Source: Nanobdellati archaeon (GTDB lineage Archaea; EX4484-52; GLR71). From it: DNA of 64,000 nucleotides. Below are positions 20,301 through 28,200 of this stretch, piece by piece. Both the position numbers and the translations under genes were made by a program. The stretch spans positions 54,581 to 118,580 of the forward strand of contig JAHYJR010000005.1 in NCBI GenBank assembly GCA_019429005.1, in the 5' to 3' direction. Below the pieces are notes generated by a model. It saw only the letters and a program-made list of their open reading frames with translations, was not told the DNA's origin and did not search any database. The stretch's first letter is position 1. Each line of letters starts with the position of its first letter.

Positions 20301-20732
20301 GACTTTTACTTGAGCATCTTTTATCGGCATACTATTTGCAAAATCTTTTACCGTTATGTTAAAGCTTGAGTGTGTGTTTGGTATAACTTCTAGAGATATT
20401 GGGTTGTTCGTATAATAACAATTTGAACCATTTAGGACTGTTTGATTAACATATCCTACTGCGGCAATTTTTAATGCGTAACCATCTGCTGTTGTTATAT
20501 TTTCTGAAAAGATACCATTAGGACTTATAGTTGTTGTACTGATAACACCAAAAACACCGCTTGAGTTACATTCAAGTATGTCTATAGTTCCGGCTGTTGG
20601 GTATGAGAATCCATCTATTATGTCTTTAAGACTTCCCTGAACATTATAATCTACAGCGTATGTTGTATTTATTCCATATATTGCAAATAAGGCTAGCAAT
20701 ATTGTGATAATAAGAAGTATTTTAGATTTCAT
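11328..20732 (-). CDS. Giant membrane-anchored surface protein with carboxypeptidase-regulatory-like repeats
   Basis: A 3134-residue exported protein. Residues 1-26 are a Sec signal peptide (MKSKILLIITILLALFAIYG). Most of the ectodomain is a series of roughly 80-100-residue beta-sandwich repeats of the CarboxypepD_reg/PEGA type, each built as V/I-x-G-x-(V/L)-x-D followed later by T(D/N)xxGxY and ending in a hydrophobic (G)Y motif. Asn-Thr/Ser sequons are very frequent, suggesting heavy N-glycosylation. Near the C-terminus come a CVGCG motif with a Ser run, a stalk domain, a cysteine cluster (CGNGICDIDEDCSCGDC), a single membrane helix (about 3000-3020) and a cytoplasmic tail of about 110 residues with a proline stretch and a predicted coiled coil. 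SD GGGAGGT precedes the ATG, which overlaps the stop of the upstream winged-helix gene. Likely an adhesin or S-layer-type protein. Confidence 0.85.
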   Translation of the reverse strand: MKSKILLIITILLALFAIYGINTTYAVDYNVQGSLKDIIDGFSYPTAGTIDILECNSSGVFGVISTTTISPNGIFSENITTADGYALKIAAVGYVNQTVLNGSNCYYTNNPISLEVIPNTHSSFNITVKDFANSMPIKDAQVKVYKVGIDETINNYGNYRCIDNICKTDSDGNILMFGSVTATNTSYYVTINHTSYDTYKSSTYSYNIPYTSRQDEILNIAIKGTAKIYGTLRDTYNTTIKVQNANVTIVDSNGNPFGYDNKYFYTILTDVNGYYELYVPKTLLNNTNGYRIKITHNKYNTKIVGESSTNNLVYGDFEEISTTLEGPTTVYAKITDYWNTQPIYNATITVVEDFDQNIKYTTFTNNTGEFSFKIRDNTGYALSILSDGYTATAPLALTGNYSGDIRLNGTATLSGKVIDINLNYADEYNPAEIPANLVNITAYVTTPSGYFTYALITNNTGEYNTRMKGNSEYYLTAEKNGYNTITTIETTTQVSNIVDITIKGNSWINGTVLDQNTGKVKQELVNAFVYVDDINSTKLYKTTTNTNGEFGINVPGTLNYNVYYIADGFYLFNNTEQQIASPTNPRDFVIQMTGNIRLSGIVTDSEIYNNNIVKIPYANMTIQYNSNDTTIYRLQSDSNGNFDYQIGLSGNYKILVDKSGYLAWNSSLLGIGYPANQSIVINPRLDGSITITGSVKTLFDEPVQNADIIIYDTIKGFSYYKSTDIYGNFSAKIPSTLTYKITTHSSQYTDITKCEQGCTGYGTSPYNFVIEPVFEIEVKDSQNYDMAISPIENAKVSLYHYFNNLTFIKSLTSTELEVYVTCDNLSNTTNATVYIERNPNIIGIKNNDTNTTFNNLTMFSEVPTGYFDINVNASSLGCGNTAGNINITTAGITYNQTFNINKTVLILTASDPRGIIINNTQIIGLTGPYLLNYTVNNTHTFEYVPSGINTLTALDIPSNYYTNTTDILITEAQAGTIINMTSTPIILPPHAGNLILNITDETGFPVIDDVEIKTKGKAILEIGTVLNIKDNLSNIHNITMVSFTINDVTINYDGTPNTYDFSTLPLIISGTDYIIIEDVFINQSNPTDAETLIDIGSDFYIKNTTINGLVSFSNLQSYQNITVNGTAKGYNITEAYIYVLPDQSKHVDLTLKNNELVLFIEGSSVQGANVTLWSGPVGSTIAQNSTGSNLQVIGITDVGGDGENVTFRGLLWGTYNISISLDGHNNYTGEITLDQSTNFSDGFRYVELDLQQTFTRIIVRDSSTQSDLNNINVSMVKENNPAENYTNITSGGEVLLGDGTLLSGTYNITINGTKEGYSLTQYQVNLTLGSQNIQTVYIDENLFEILVTSDGINPLQGANVSIWTDSSMTSIINNAQGIALTALTDINGIVTFNKLLSEAWALLSINMSGYTQWNDTTIVIDYGNNTYPTPVNLGGTTIINVYIYDEINKIITATTEGTIINLLNSTDDIVMSTTDSDKDGYVQFVSTTLIPGNHKISADGRHNGYNLNETELFSITIGTVTTKNATLTENYLVINVTNGTAQVDDNVIVSLLENDILPYTSDITNQTTNSTATLRRVVVGDPGEVYNLVIDGTQIGYNSTIIQNYQTQLTWGRNNQTIVIEENKLHLNITSNGSNIEFDMYGNGTTITFNGMALESDPFNATFKKIPYNNYTLNIDGTMQGYENYTHPQLIEINKTTTSYTININMTVLEVNVTNATYYPIGDANVTVYMSDNVTAAVDAMNNTLSGLTFADGTRVFERVLPCMDCNISVIVSNKTDGQNSTRFSIFAGDNLSIWIDPPLNDDPLNTNNPSLMGLDESVMFYDYHKGINRSNIYKSIIGDNWNITIQATAGGSGIPLANVSIYKGDSNFLDEYLIASNLTNSGGNITFTLPDGFYDIRIDGQFAGYGIDLIEKLPVGKLVFSEANTNEFGEIQIKADSKYYVRVDAKGYSQYDSLDTYGVEGGLYNGTYTNLTELNGKEKINLTGLATVEGFITDKYCTHNDCQFVEDAVVSFGQYSSGELQNVRYTTKTDSNGYYSIAASPYIPGATLYNDLKQNYDILIEADGRYLKDVLKNNVLYNSSTSEYNFSLIGQGTVSGTIYNKQLFDEKNIQTPIVNVGIKFKKGISKYYESITDIVGHFIISINPLFSPWDLTLYVTNFETTITDLFNGTETDMELYMYQGGAAINRFNVQSDTNLTLANISITFNPYYSCIDETTSCILTTNENGTVQRHMEASTQNAKVDGGYLGYSVANIMYTSITNQENEINVTLNTTKVNLIFKDESLGSVENLGIAMSLYNCTNVQNQKGLCYFNNITNDNGSVMFSLVPTGTYSISFASNIFAYDGNNTFNLTVTDQMSGKNNEITYLLNNTEILIKFVNDTGSTVENISLSLSGPTGLVYSGTSGTGITVSNIPYGQYTVVPNAMQILSLGFVNKSYLLEAIFGEDEINGNNQTMTLNDTRIKFNITNETGAFEDVNVTIYKNTDIALNGFNKTLTGLTDNNGILTFNNVITDKYWNLNSITPNYKYVIDADNLGFGYYESNINIQENIPENGLNIINKLNITPVTVYMNLYDVKDMYNISRETIKDDTIFIYVWNDTGLTVDAQGQTLIKSTAIGELDFKYLYKNNYSAIGTSVNGTYNIFQNKHIFETKTTNFVTTDVYMNRSKYAYLNITVKNQQGTLLNNAKLTLMYNTVILNVSTNMTTNITTSTNIAGLGMIGVNTTKYTEALLIQAEYTISDKTYITQSSIFNISESELKQITVTIIQDIPATTQTTGCVGCGSSSSSGFSIPLPYAGSKDSKGTEADFMSYTFKKTPDQIRKTLLYEVRTMIKSLTGQIVTEDDMNTISEITNEVYNDISAKRYQTLENGKYIVTLEINYTGKKIIDQLIISEQLPDSLKLDKVTVLANNGKITVNTLLNSINIMFENVSSDEDIITIRYKINDYTFKSNGFLEFSKPLIFATGFYIPPIIISDSVCGNGICDIDEDCSCGDCAASPLCLVDTTEDGFIWAKYLAILALLGVSTIIIYKYLKNRKLMNYESKYDSIVNEKPELSPILPPPSPPFMSESVNEIRSFERTIENNIESIPRLVAEQTRTFENTVSNDLNNINKQVMSDINQIRDVVSEDTEQIIPRRLDQI

Positions 20733-20935
20733 ACACTAACCTCCCTTTTAGGCTGGTATACTTTTGCTTTTCCAACTACAATAAGTTCAAGTTTGCCTGA
20801 CATTTTTAATGCTTCAAGATATCCTGATAGAAAATCACGTCTAAGGCCCAGTTCCTCTGCAAGGTGAGAAACAGAATATGGTTTACTCTCTAGTTTTTTT
20901 AATATTCTTGTCTCTAGGTTAGGGCTTGTCGACAT
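20729..20935 (-). CDS. Small winged-helix DNA-binding protein
   Basis: A 68-residue protein with the pattern of a winged helix: helix 1 (ETRILKKLESKP), a HTH (SVSHLAEELGLRRDFLSGYLEALKMSGKL) and a wing (ELIVVGKAKVYQP). Its stop codon overlaps the ATG of the 3134-residue surface protein by 4 nt (ATGA), so the two are cotranscribed and probably translationally coupled. A TATA-like box lies 23-30 nt upstream of the ATG, consistent with a leaderless transcript. It has no effector domain. The natural hypothesis is autoregulation of this two-gene operon; that is inference from position. Confidence 0.75.
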   Translation of the reverse strand: MSTSPNLETRILKKLESKPYSVSHLAEELGLRRDFLSGYLEALKMSGKLELIVVGKAKVYQPKREVSV

Positions 20936-20957
20936 AGTAAATTATTGTATTATGTTC

Positions 20958-20965
20958 TATATAAA
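20958..20965 (-). promoter_or_regulatory. TATA-like box of the winged-helix/giant surface protein operon
   Basis: On the - strand the sequence reads TTTATATA, 23-30 nt upstream of the ATG at 20935. The spacing fits a leaderless start, and it is the only promoter-like element seen before this operon. Confidence 0.5.
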
Positions 20966-21148
20966 GGTTCATATTGTATTTTATATTATTTACTATTTTG
21001 TATACTTTATTACGTATTATATTAAATACTATATATACTACTATATATACTACAATATAACATATTAATTGGTATGCTATATTGTTTTCTATAATAAATA
21101 CTATATTGTATACAATAGAAACAATATACTCTGTATTATTTTACTAAA

Positions 21149-22333
21149 CTATATGTTCACACCAATCTCTTCAGAAAGTCTTCTATATTGTTCTGGATTT
21201 TTCTCTTTCATAAGTTTAATTAATGGAAAATATTCTCTTGCAACATGTGTAGATGTGTGTATATGAGGACTTAAAGCCTTTGCATTTGTCTTGTTTTTTG
21301 CTCGCTCAAACATAGTTCGTGCCATAACAGCAATCTTAGTAGGGAAATGATAGCTTTTAAGATTTCGCGGTTTCTCACTCTTTGATGCTGCAACACCTGC
21401 GGTCATAAGTTGTATCTCATACACCATAAATCTGTAATATTGCATCCGTGTTATTCTCCCTTTAAAGATATCAGCTCTTGATATAAATTCGTATGCTTTT
21501 GCTATATCTTTCTTATCTGTGTATTCTCTTGGCATATTTTCTCGAACCCACTCTAGCATCTCTCCCGGGTCAACACCAAGATTATCCATAGATTCTATTG
21601 CAATGTTTGCATCATTTGTAATAAATAGAATCTTCAATATGTTTTCAATAGATCTTTTTGAATCACGGAATCCTATACCTTTAACAGAATCTAAGTTAAT
21701 ATCTGTTCCTTTTATAGCAAGTGTTTCAAGATCATTTATAGCTGCTCGTATGTCACCATCTGCATGTCTTGAGATTGCACGTATTATTTTATCTTCAATA
21801 TAAACCTTTTCTAAATCACAGATATTTTTTAGAAGATTTTGTATTATATCAGTATCAACTTTTTCAAATTTAATGATTTTACAGATCTTTTTAATTGCTT
21901 TAACTGCACTTGATCCTGAATCAGTTCCTGTAAGGATAATTGGGTGTGAGCTTGTCTCAATTATTTTTTTGATAACACCAGGTGCACCTCTATCATTTTG
22001 TCCAGATATTCCATCAATCTCATCAAAAAGGACAATTTTGCCTTTATAAAATAAGGATTGTTGGTTTAGAGATTGCCCAAAAAAAGTTTCAAGTGCTTTT
22101 TTACTTCTGACATCTGATGCATTTGTTTCAACAATATTATAGTTCAATTTTTTTGCGATTAATTTGGTAATTGTCGTTTTTCCTGAACCTGTGGGACCCA
22201 TTATAAGTACAGCTTTCATTTTCTCATTTTTCCAGTTATCTGCCCAATTAATAAGTGATTTGACTGCTGATTCATTTCCGATGAATTCTTCAAGAGTTTT
22301 TAGTTTATATTTATGGATCCACATAAGTATCAT
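21149..22333 (-). CDS. rfcL: Replication factor C large subunit, short form
   Basis: Subunit of the archaeal clamp loader, which opens PCNA and loads it on primed DNA. It has 394 residues: an AAA+ core with Walker A GPTGSGKTT (46-54), Walker B LFDEIDGIS (102-110) and a conserved NASD (71-74), then the helical lid and C-terminal collar. The start overlaps the rfcS stop (ATGA), so the pair is translationally coupled; an ATG three codons in (22324) is an alternative that begins closer to the family start. Archaeal large subunits usually have about 450-500 residues and end in a PCNA-binding QxxLxxFF motif; this one ends EEIGVNI and shows no such motif. No intein is present. Confidence 0.93.
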   Translation of the reverse strand: MILMWIHKYKLKTLEEFIGNESAVKSLINWADNWKNEKMKAVLIMGPTGSGKTTITKLIAKKLNYNIVETNASDVRSKKALETFFGQSLNQQSLFYKGKIVLFDEIDGISGQNDRGAPGVIKKIIETSSHPIILTGTDSGSSAVKAIKKICKIIKFEKVDTDIIQNLLKNICDLEKVYIEDKIIRAISRHADGDIRAAINDLETLAIKGTDINLDSVKGIGFRDSKRSIENILKILFITNDANIAIESMDNLGVDPGEMLEWVRENMPREYTDKKDIAKAYEFISRADIFKGRITRMQYYRFMVYEIQLMTAGVAASKSEKPRNLKSYHFPTKIAVMARTMFERAKNKTNAKALSPHIHTSTHVAREYFPLIKLMKEKNPEQYRRLSEEIGVNI

Positions 22334-23283
22334 TTTTTGATATTTGTCAAAGCAAGGTTTGCAAGAAATGCTTCTATCTGTATATCTTCAGAACCGCCTT
22401 CAACGATTCTAAATTCATATTCACCAAGAAGATCAATTAGTCTTGCTTTTTCCATTGCATCCACATCAAGAATTAATATTTCTCTATGTATTGCTTTTAT
22501 AACATCAATACCTGAAAGACCTCGCGAAATCATAACATCCATAAGCTGTTTTCGTGCACCAAGAAAATCATTTTCAAGTGCTTTTTTAACAATCTCTTTG
22601 ACTTCTTCAGGTTTTAGCATTGCAGCCATTGCATATATTGTATCTTTATCTATTATTTTTGTGGTTATTGATGCCGATTGCAGTATATTTACAGCTTTTC
22701 TTAAATCCCCTTCAGAAATATCAAGAAGTGCATCCATACCATCATCGGTTACCTTTACGCCTTCTTCATCACAAATGTATTTGAGTCTGTCTGATATGTC
22801 TTTATTATTGATTTTACCAAAACGAAATACTGCACATCTTGATTGAATTGGTGGTATGATTTTTGATGAATAGTTACAGCTTAAGATAAATCTAGTTGAA
22901 TTTGTATATTTTTCCATTGTCCTTCTCAATGCCTGTTGAGCTTGTGGTGTTAAAGCATCGCTTTCATCTAAAAATATTATTTTGAAGTCCGCACCAAGAG
23001 GTTTTGTTTTTGCGAAATCCTTGATTTTATTCCTAACAACATCAATACCACGTTCATCAGATGCATTTGTTTCCATTAAGTTGCTTTTCCATCTGTCTCC
23101 ATACAAATCTTTTGCAAGTGCAATAGCTGATGTTGTTTTACCGATACCTGCAGTTCCTGCAAAAAGGCAGTGTGGTAAGGTCTTGTTTTTAGCAAATGCT
23201 TTGAGTTTATCTGTTATGTTTTTTTGTCCGACTACGTCATCAAGTTTATCCGGTCTGTATTTCTCAGTCCATATATCTATCAT
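22330..23283 (-). CDS. rfcS: Replication factor C small subunit
   Basis: The repeated ATPase subunit of the clamp loader. It has 317 residues, as usual for the family. Motifs: WTEKYRP near the N-terminus, Walker A GTAGIGKTT (43-51), NASDER (73-78), Walker B FLDESD (104-109, with the DExD box as DESD), sensor 1 LSCNYSS, and the SRC arginine-finger motif (148-150). It contains no intein, although this gene is an intein site in some archaea. A SD (AGGTGAAA) lies about 5 nt before the ATG, and an AT-rich TATA-like stretch lies further upstream near 23320. Together with rfcL it provides a complete loader. Confidence 0.96.
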   Translation of the reverse strand: MIDIWTEKYRPDKLDDVVGQKNITDKLKAFAKNKTLPHCLFAGTAGIGKTTSAIALAKDLYGDRWKSNLMETNASDERGIDVVRNKIKDFAKTKPLGADFKIIFLDESDALTPQAQQALRRTMEKYTNSTRFILSCNYSSKIIPPIQSRCAVFRFGKINNKDISDRLKYICDEEGVKVTDDGMDALLDISEGDLRKAVNILQSASITTKIIDKDTIYAMAAMLKPEEVKEIVKKALENDFLGARKQLMDVMISRGLSGIDVIKAIHREILILDVDAMEKARLIDLLGEYEFRIVEGGSEDIQIEAFLANLALTNIKK

Positions 23284-23335
23284 AAAAATTTCACCTGTTG
23301 ATTTATGTTAGGGTAAGAAATCTTAAATATGTGTT

Positions 23336-23935
23336 TTATTTTTTTAGAAAACGTTCACTATCTCTCCAACCTATATCTGTTCTATAATGCAGATTATTTC
23401 CTTCGACATGTATTTTTGAAATTGCACAATAAGCGTTTTTTTGTTTCTTCATTTATTATAAAATGTATATTTAAAATTTTGTCATCAAATTCCGTATTTT
23501 CAATTTTATGTTCAATCAGTCCAAAAAGATTTTCCAAATCTGTATCTGTATATTCATGAACACCAATTTGAATATAATCTAAATTTGTATAAAGTTCATC
23601 AAAAATCTCAAAATTTGATTTAAGTGTACGTCCATTTGTATAAACGCCTGTTCTGAGACCTAATTCTTTAAACATTTTTGCAGATTCTAGAACTAATTGT
23701 GTTGTTTCTTTATCAATCAGGGGTTCTCCACCAGTAAAATCAACAGTGTGTAAGGGTTTTTATGTTTCATTATCTGCTGTAAATTCAATTATATCTGTTA
23801 TTATCTCTTTAATCTTATCTGCATCCATTGTAGTCGGTTCATAGACACCATAATGTCTTTTAGACCCTCTTTACGTTTGCAATAAATGCAATCTAAATCG
23901 CATCTGTTTGTGATATCTAAAAGTATATTTGTCAT
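23336..23935 (-). pseudogene. Decayed radical SAM protein
   Basis: Read from the ATG at 23935, the N-terminus gives LLDITNRCDLDCIYCKRK, with the CxxxCxxC cluster that binds the radical SAM iron-sulfur centre. The frame breaks after about 26 codons; a second frame resumes (YGVYEPTTMDADKIKEI), hits an in-frame TAA, and continues as TVDFTGGEPLIDKETTQ, the family GGE motif. Near the 3' end an A-run shift moves the frame again to HVEGNNLHYRTDIGWRDS and ends at 23336. Three separate lesions in about 200 codons make this a true pseudogene rather than a single sequencing error. The original substrate cannot be told. It lies directly downstream of another broken gene, in the same orientation. Confidence 0.85.
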
Positions 23936-24154
23936 AAGGACATCTTTATTATTATATTATTATTTTGCTTATTATTTTTTTCAGTAATATGTTCAATTCA
24001 AAATGTTTCAAACGTTTGAACTTGAGTATTATACATTTATTTAACTTTTTAAACGTTAAGCTGTTACAAACAAGTAATTAGGAGTTAATTGTATCGTTTA
24101 ATGTAAAACAATATCTCAAAATATCCAAAAAAGAGTTTATTTATTTAATCCTAA
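23936..24154. other. Gap between two pseudogenes with a 14-bp palindrome
   Basis: There is no reading frame of note. TTCAAACGTTTGAA at 24007-24020 is a perfect 14-bp palindrome and could be an operator relic for the neighbouring decayed gene; nothing else is seen. Confidence 0.4.
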
Positions 24155-24636
24155 TTAAAACTTAATCAAACAGCCTATAACATCCTGAAAAAAGACTTCT
24201 TTACCTTTATGTGATATAGATTCTCTTGCTGTAAAATATGTGTAATCACCATTAATTACAAATTGATATTTATAATCACCATCTTTAAATTCTGGAGGGC
24301 CTCTGAATGGCAGATTTTAATCAATGTTACGATGTGCTTTTTTTAAAAAGTCGAATGCGTCGTCTATAAATTTATCAGAAAGTCCAGAAATCGTCTGACC
24401 TTGATATGACATAGACCATATGTTAATACCTTTAAAGAAAACCACTTCACGTCCAGATGCCCACGAATGATTAGTATAAGAATCATGGTATTTCCAATCA
24501 CTTCTGTGTATTCATAATCCTTATGTTGATCAAGAATTGGTGTTTCACAACGATATTGATTCTTTATTTCTTTTGATGCTGCGTATGTGTTTTTATGTGC
24601 TTTTGCGATGAATTTAAGTAATGTCTTAATATCCAT
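24155..24636 (-). pseudogene. Decayed DUF5680-family gene
   Basis: From the ATG at 24636 the product reads MDIKTLLKFIAKAHKNTYAA, then after about 48 codons a one-base shift moves the coding sense to another frame (YHDSYTNHSWASGREVVFFK, then NIWSMSYQGQ). This continues to an in-frame TAA after AHRNID and then reads NLPFRGPPEFKDGDYKY up to the final stop at 24155. Joined, these pieces look like a DUF5680 protein of about 155 residues, a family of unknown function known from bacteria and archaea; the assignment is from recalled motif shape (YxDSY, GxEVVxxKG, FRGPPEF). Two lesions make it non-functional. Confidence 0.8.
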
Positions 24637-24791
24637 AAATTAATTTGGTATGGTATAGATATAAATTTAATTTAAAATATAGATTATTTGATTGGTCTGT
24701 ATTGGTTTAAAATATATTCTACTATTAGAACTCTTAAGAAAATATAATTAAATCTTCATTTTAAAAAGACAATTATGCTGATTATATGATT

Positions 24792-25025
24792 TTATTTTTC
24801 ATGTGCTTTTGTAGTTTTTCGCTTCTTGTTCAACGTCTCTAAATCATCTTTAAGTTCTTTTATCTCATCATTCAAATCCTTTTCTTCATTATTCATTTTT
24901 AATGATATGAGGGATAATTGTTTAAATTCAAATTTAATTGTGATTAGGTATAATAAAACAACAATGCATGTAATTACAATTGCTTCTTCAACAGGAAAAA
25001 ATATTCCTAAAAATGGTATATTCAT
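24792..25025 (-). CDS. Tiny membrane/coiled-coil protein (paralogue of its upstream neighbour)
   Basis: About 77 residues: one membrane helix (about 12-30, EEAIVITCIVVLLYLITI), then KFEFKQL and a charged helical tail (NNEEKDLNDEIKELKDDL) with heptad-like spacing of a coiled coil. It resembles the next gene upstream (shared LY..(I)xxxEFK(Q/E) step after the helix). An in-frame TTG at 25034 could extend it by three residues; the ATG is preferred. It is located 14 nt after its paralogue and downstream of a 1109-residue surface protein, so the three may form one operon. The function is unknown; a scaffold or membrane organiser is possible. Confidence 0.65.
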   Translation of the reverse strand: MNIPFLGIFFPVEEAIVITCIVVLLYLITIKFEFKQLSLISLKMNNEEKDLNDEIKELKDDLETLNKKRKTTKAHEK

Positions 25026-25039
25026 ATAAATCAATCCAT

Positions 25040-25240
25040 CTATTTTTTCTTGAATGTATCAAGTTCTTCTCTTAATTCTGTAATATTTTGTTTAAGTGCT
25101 GTTTCTTGATTATCATAATTTTTAACAATTTTGATAATCTCTTTGAATTCATATTCAAGTATGACTATATATAGGACTAATACGACAAAAAACATCGTAA
25201 TTAAATCCAATAAGTCAACACTGAAACCAAATATATACAT
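25040..25240 (-). CDS. Tiny membrane/coiled-coil protein
   Basis: 66 residues with a membrane helix (about 9-29, DLLDLITMFFVVLVLYIVIL), the step EYEFKEI, then a charged helical tail (NQETALKQNITELREELD) that should form a short coiled coil on one side of the membrane. The same layout recurs in the next gene, so they are likely duplicates that may heterodimerise. It starts 27 nt after the stop of the 1109-residue surface protein. No known family is recognised. It is real rather than chance because of the paralogy and the conserved layout. Confidence 0.65.
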   Translation of the reverse strand: MYIFGFSVDLLDLITMFFVVLVLYIVILEYEFKEIIKIVKNYDNQETALKQNITELREELDTFKKK

Positions 25241-25267
25241 ATTACATCAACATATCTTTTTTTAGGA

Positions 25268-28200
25268 TTATTGTTTAAAAGAATAATCCGTAGCTTGATT
25301 ACTTTTTGTTTTGATTATTCTTTTGTTTAGGTACACTGCTAAGAATCCACCTGCTAACAATAAGATTAATGTGTATAATGCATTTAATCCTGTTGATGCT
25401 TTAGCACCTGTAACATAAAACTGTCCGGTAGTTTCAGCGAGTGTTGTAAAATCTTCTTTGAATTTTATGTTTGCTATATACATTCCACTTGGTGCTGACA
25501 ATGGTATAATAAATTTCTCTGAAAATTCTGTTTTCTCAAGTGGTTCAAGATCTTCGAGTTGTTGTATGTTCAAGTGTATAAGTTCAAGGTCTTGTGTATA
25601 TATTTCACTTTCAATATATGGTTTTTCAATATTATCACCACCATTTATTATCAGTATTTCAAGATATCCTGGTGTTCCTGAATCATATTTACTATTTTTT
25701 GTATTTACAATGATTGTTGGATATGATTGTTTGTATATTATACTTATAGTTCTTAATCCTTCAGCTTCAATTGCTGGTATAATTATAGTTGAACTACTTT
25801 CACCACCAGTATATTCTAATTCGTTTCCAAATGCGTCTTTAACTTCAATTATTTTGTCGGCAGCTATGATTGTATTTAATTTAACATTTGTATATTCTTC
25901 TTTAGCTAAATTCTTCAAGAATATATCTGTTTTGATTTTAACTTGTTTATCTTCAAGTTTATCTATAACTTCAGTATTTCTATCAATAGTGATTACAGGT
26001 GGTGTTGTTACACCAATTGTATATAATCTAGATTCCATAGCGTATATAGTTGATTCCCATATAGCTTTTGTTCCATCTGTTGTTGTATCTACATCAAGAG
26101 ATTCTTCAAGTTTTTCTCCTTTTACATTATAATAACTTGCATATACATTAAGTGTATCTTCAAATATTGATGTTGTAAATGTTGCTACTGTTGATCTTTG
26201 ATTAGGGTTGTATACTTCAAAGTCTTTAATCCATAAAGCAGGAGTGCCTACAATTACAGATTTTGCAAGTTTAAAGTTCTCATTATCTATTATGTTTAAT
26301 GGTTCTAGACTTTTTGGGGTGTATACATTTACTACACCCATGTCCATAGTCTGTATGCTTTTACCTACAATTGGATCGAAAGCCGCAATCTCTACTGGGA
26401 GTGTATATATACCACCTTCTGAAATATTCATTTTATATCCTACTTGTATATAATCATCAGTTATATCCCATCCAGACGTCACATTTTTCCGATATTCCCA
26501 TACACTAACATTTAACCCATCACTAAGTGTTGTGTATCCCATAAATGCTAAGTAATAATCCGTACCATTAACAAGTACTTGTGAACCATTTTGTACATTT
26601 ACTTCATTGTTAATTATACTGAATGTGATATCTGCAGGGATGTAATCCATAAATCTGATATCATTAACTGTACCTGTGACACTTACATTGATTGTTGCAT
26701 TCACTATTGTTGGTGTACTTGAATCTGAAATCCATAATTCTTTATAACCACTTAAGGAATTCTGGCTTGCTGTCATTTGTAATGTTTGCTGGTATTCAGT
26801 TAAAGGTGTACCTGATTGTGATACAAGTGTGTTGTTTCCTACAAATGTAAATACTTCACCTTCTTGAGGTAATGGTTCTTGTGTTAATATGGCATATACT
26901 ACTTGTATGTCTTCACCTGTTGTTAAATCATGTTCGACAATACCGCCTGCAACATAACTTACATTACTCATGTTTGTTATCTGTACTGTTATTGTACCAT
27001 TGTTCCCATCACTAGATTGAACAACAGTTACTTCTAAACTGCCAGTTTCTTGTTTTAGTTCATAAGTTGTATTTAGGTATATTTGTATTGAACTTGAATT
27101 TATCGTTAAATTCCTATAATCTGATGCACCATCATAAGTCCAAGGTATTTGTGATATTATTGTTATGTTATCTGCATTAACTTGACTATCTGCATTACCT
27201 GTGTGTAATAATGTATCTGTAATAGATACAATCGTATCATTTATACCGGGTGGTAATATGTTTGTTGTTGCTTTTGTATTTACCATATCAATTTCATAAA
27301 GAGTTGGAAGTTGCATAGATGTATTTATCGTAGCAAGGTAGGTATATGTGTTTGTATCGTTCCATACGACAAACCAATCAAAAGATCCTGCCATATATGG
27401 TTTTGAATCATCTGTTGGTCCGTCTACATAACTTGTATAACTTTGGTCGCCTGACGCAAATAATGAATTCCAGGTTTCACTTAAGTTATAAGGTGTTACG
27501 GGTTGACCTGTTGTTGGATTAACAGAATATATCTGTGCTGTTGTAACATTGTATGTTAAATTTGAGCCAGTTGAAGATTCTGCAGTGTTTTTGAAAAATG
27601 ATCGAATTTTCCATGGTGTGGAACTAATAAGGTCAACACCTTCACGTACAGGACCTCTTGAAAATGTACCAGACACTTTAATCTGCGTCATAAGTTCTGT
27701 GTTATTGCTGTAAGTTGCACGTGCACCTATATCTGTAGCTTCACCATTTAGGTTTATTGCGTTATCACCACCTGGATAGTTTATACCACTTATAATTGTT
27801 GCATTGAATGATATTGTTATTGTTGTGTCTGCATCAATATCACCGTTCCATACTATACGGTCAATATGTGTATCTGTACCATCACTGTTTGATGGTGTTG
27901 AGACACCAGATGTTTCTGAAATTGTGCTTTCTGTAATATTTAATGAATCATTTAAATTTAATGTATTTTTATTGAATTCCATTGTAAGTGTAACATCTGT
28001 AAGATTTGCACCAGTTACAGCTGCATCATTTCGTATTGTGTATACGAAATACATTATGTTTGAACTAGAATCAATATTGCCTTCTGAATAAAGATCATCA
28101 CCACCTGCTGTATTTACTACAGTCATAGTAAGGTTTAGAGAGGGAGCCCAATCATAATCTGGAGTGTAGCTTAAATCATCATCTGTGTCATCACCATCTG

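Noticed and set aside
21069-21266. Small + strand frame at the end of rfcL
   Set aside because: It overlaps the rfcL coding region on the opposite strand and has no start signal.
22330-23283. Intein in rfcS or the RNA polymerase genes
   Set aside because: All conserved motifs are at normal spacing with no inserted splicing domain.
23336-24636. Recoding of TAA as a sense codon
   Set aside because: The same genes also carry frameshifts, and intact genes all over the window end in TAA, so TAA is a normal stop here.
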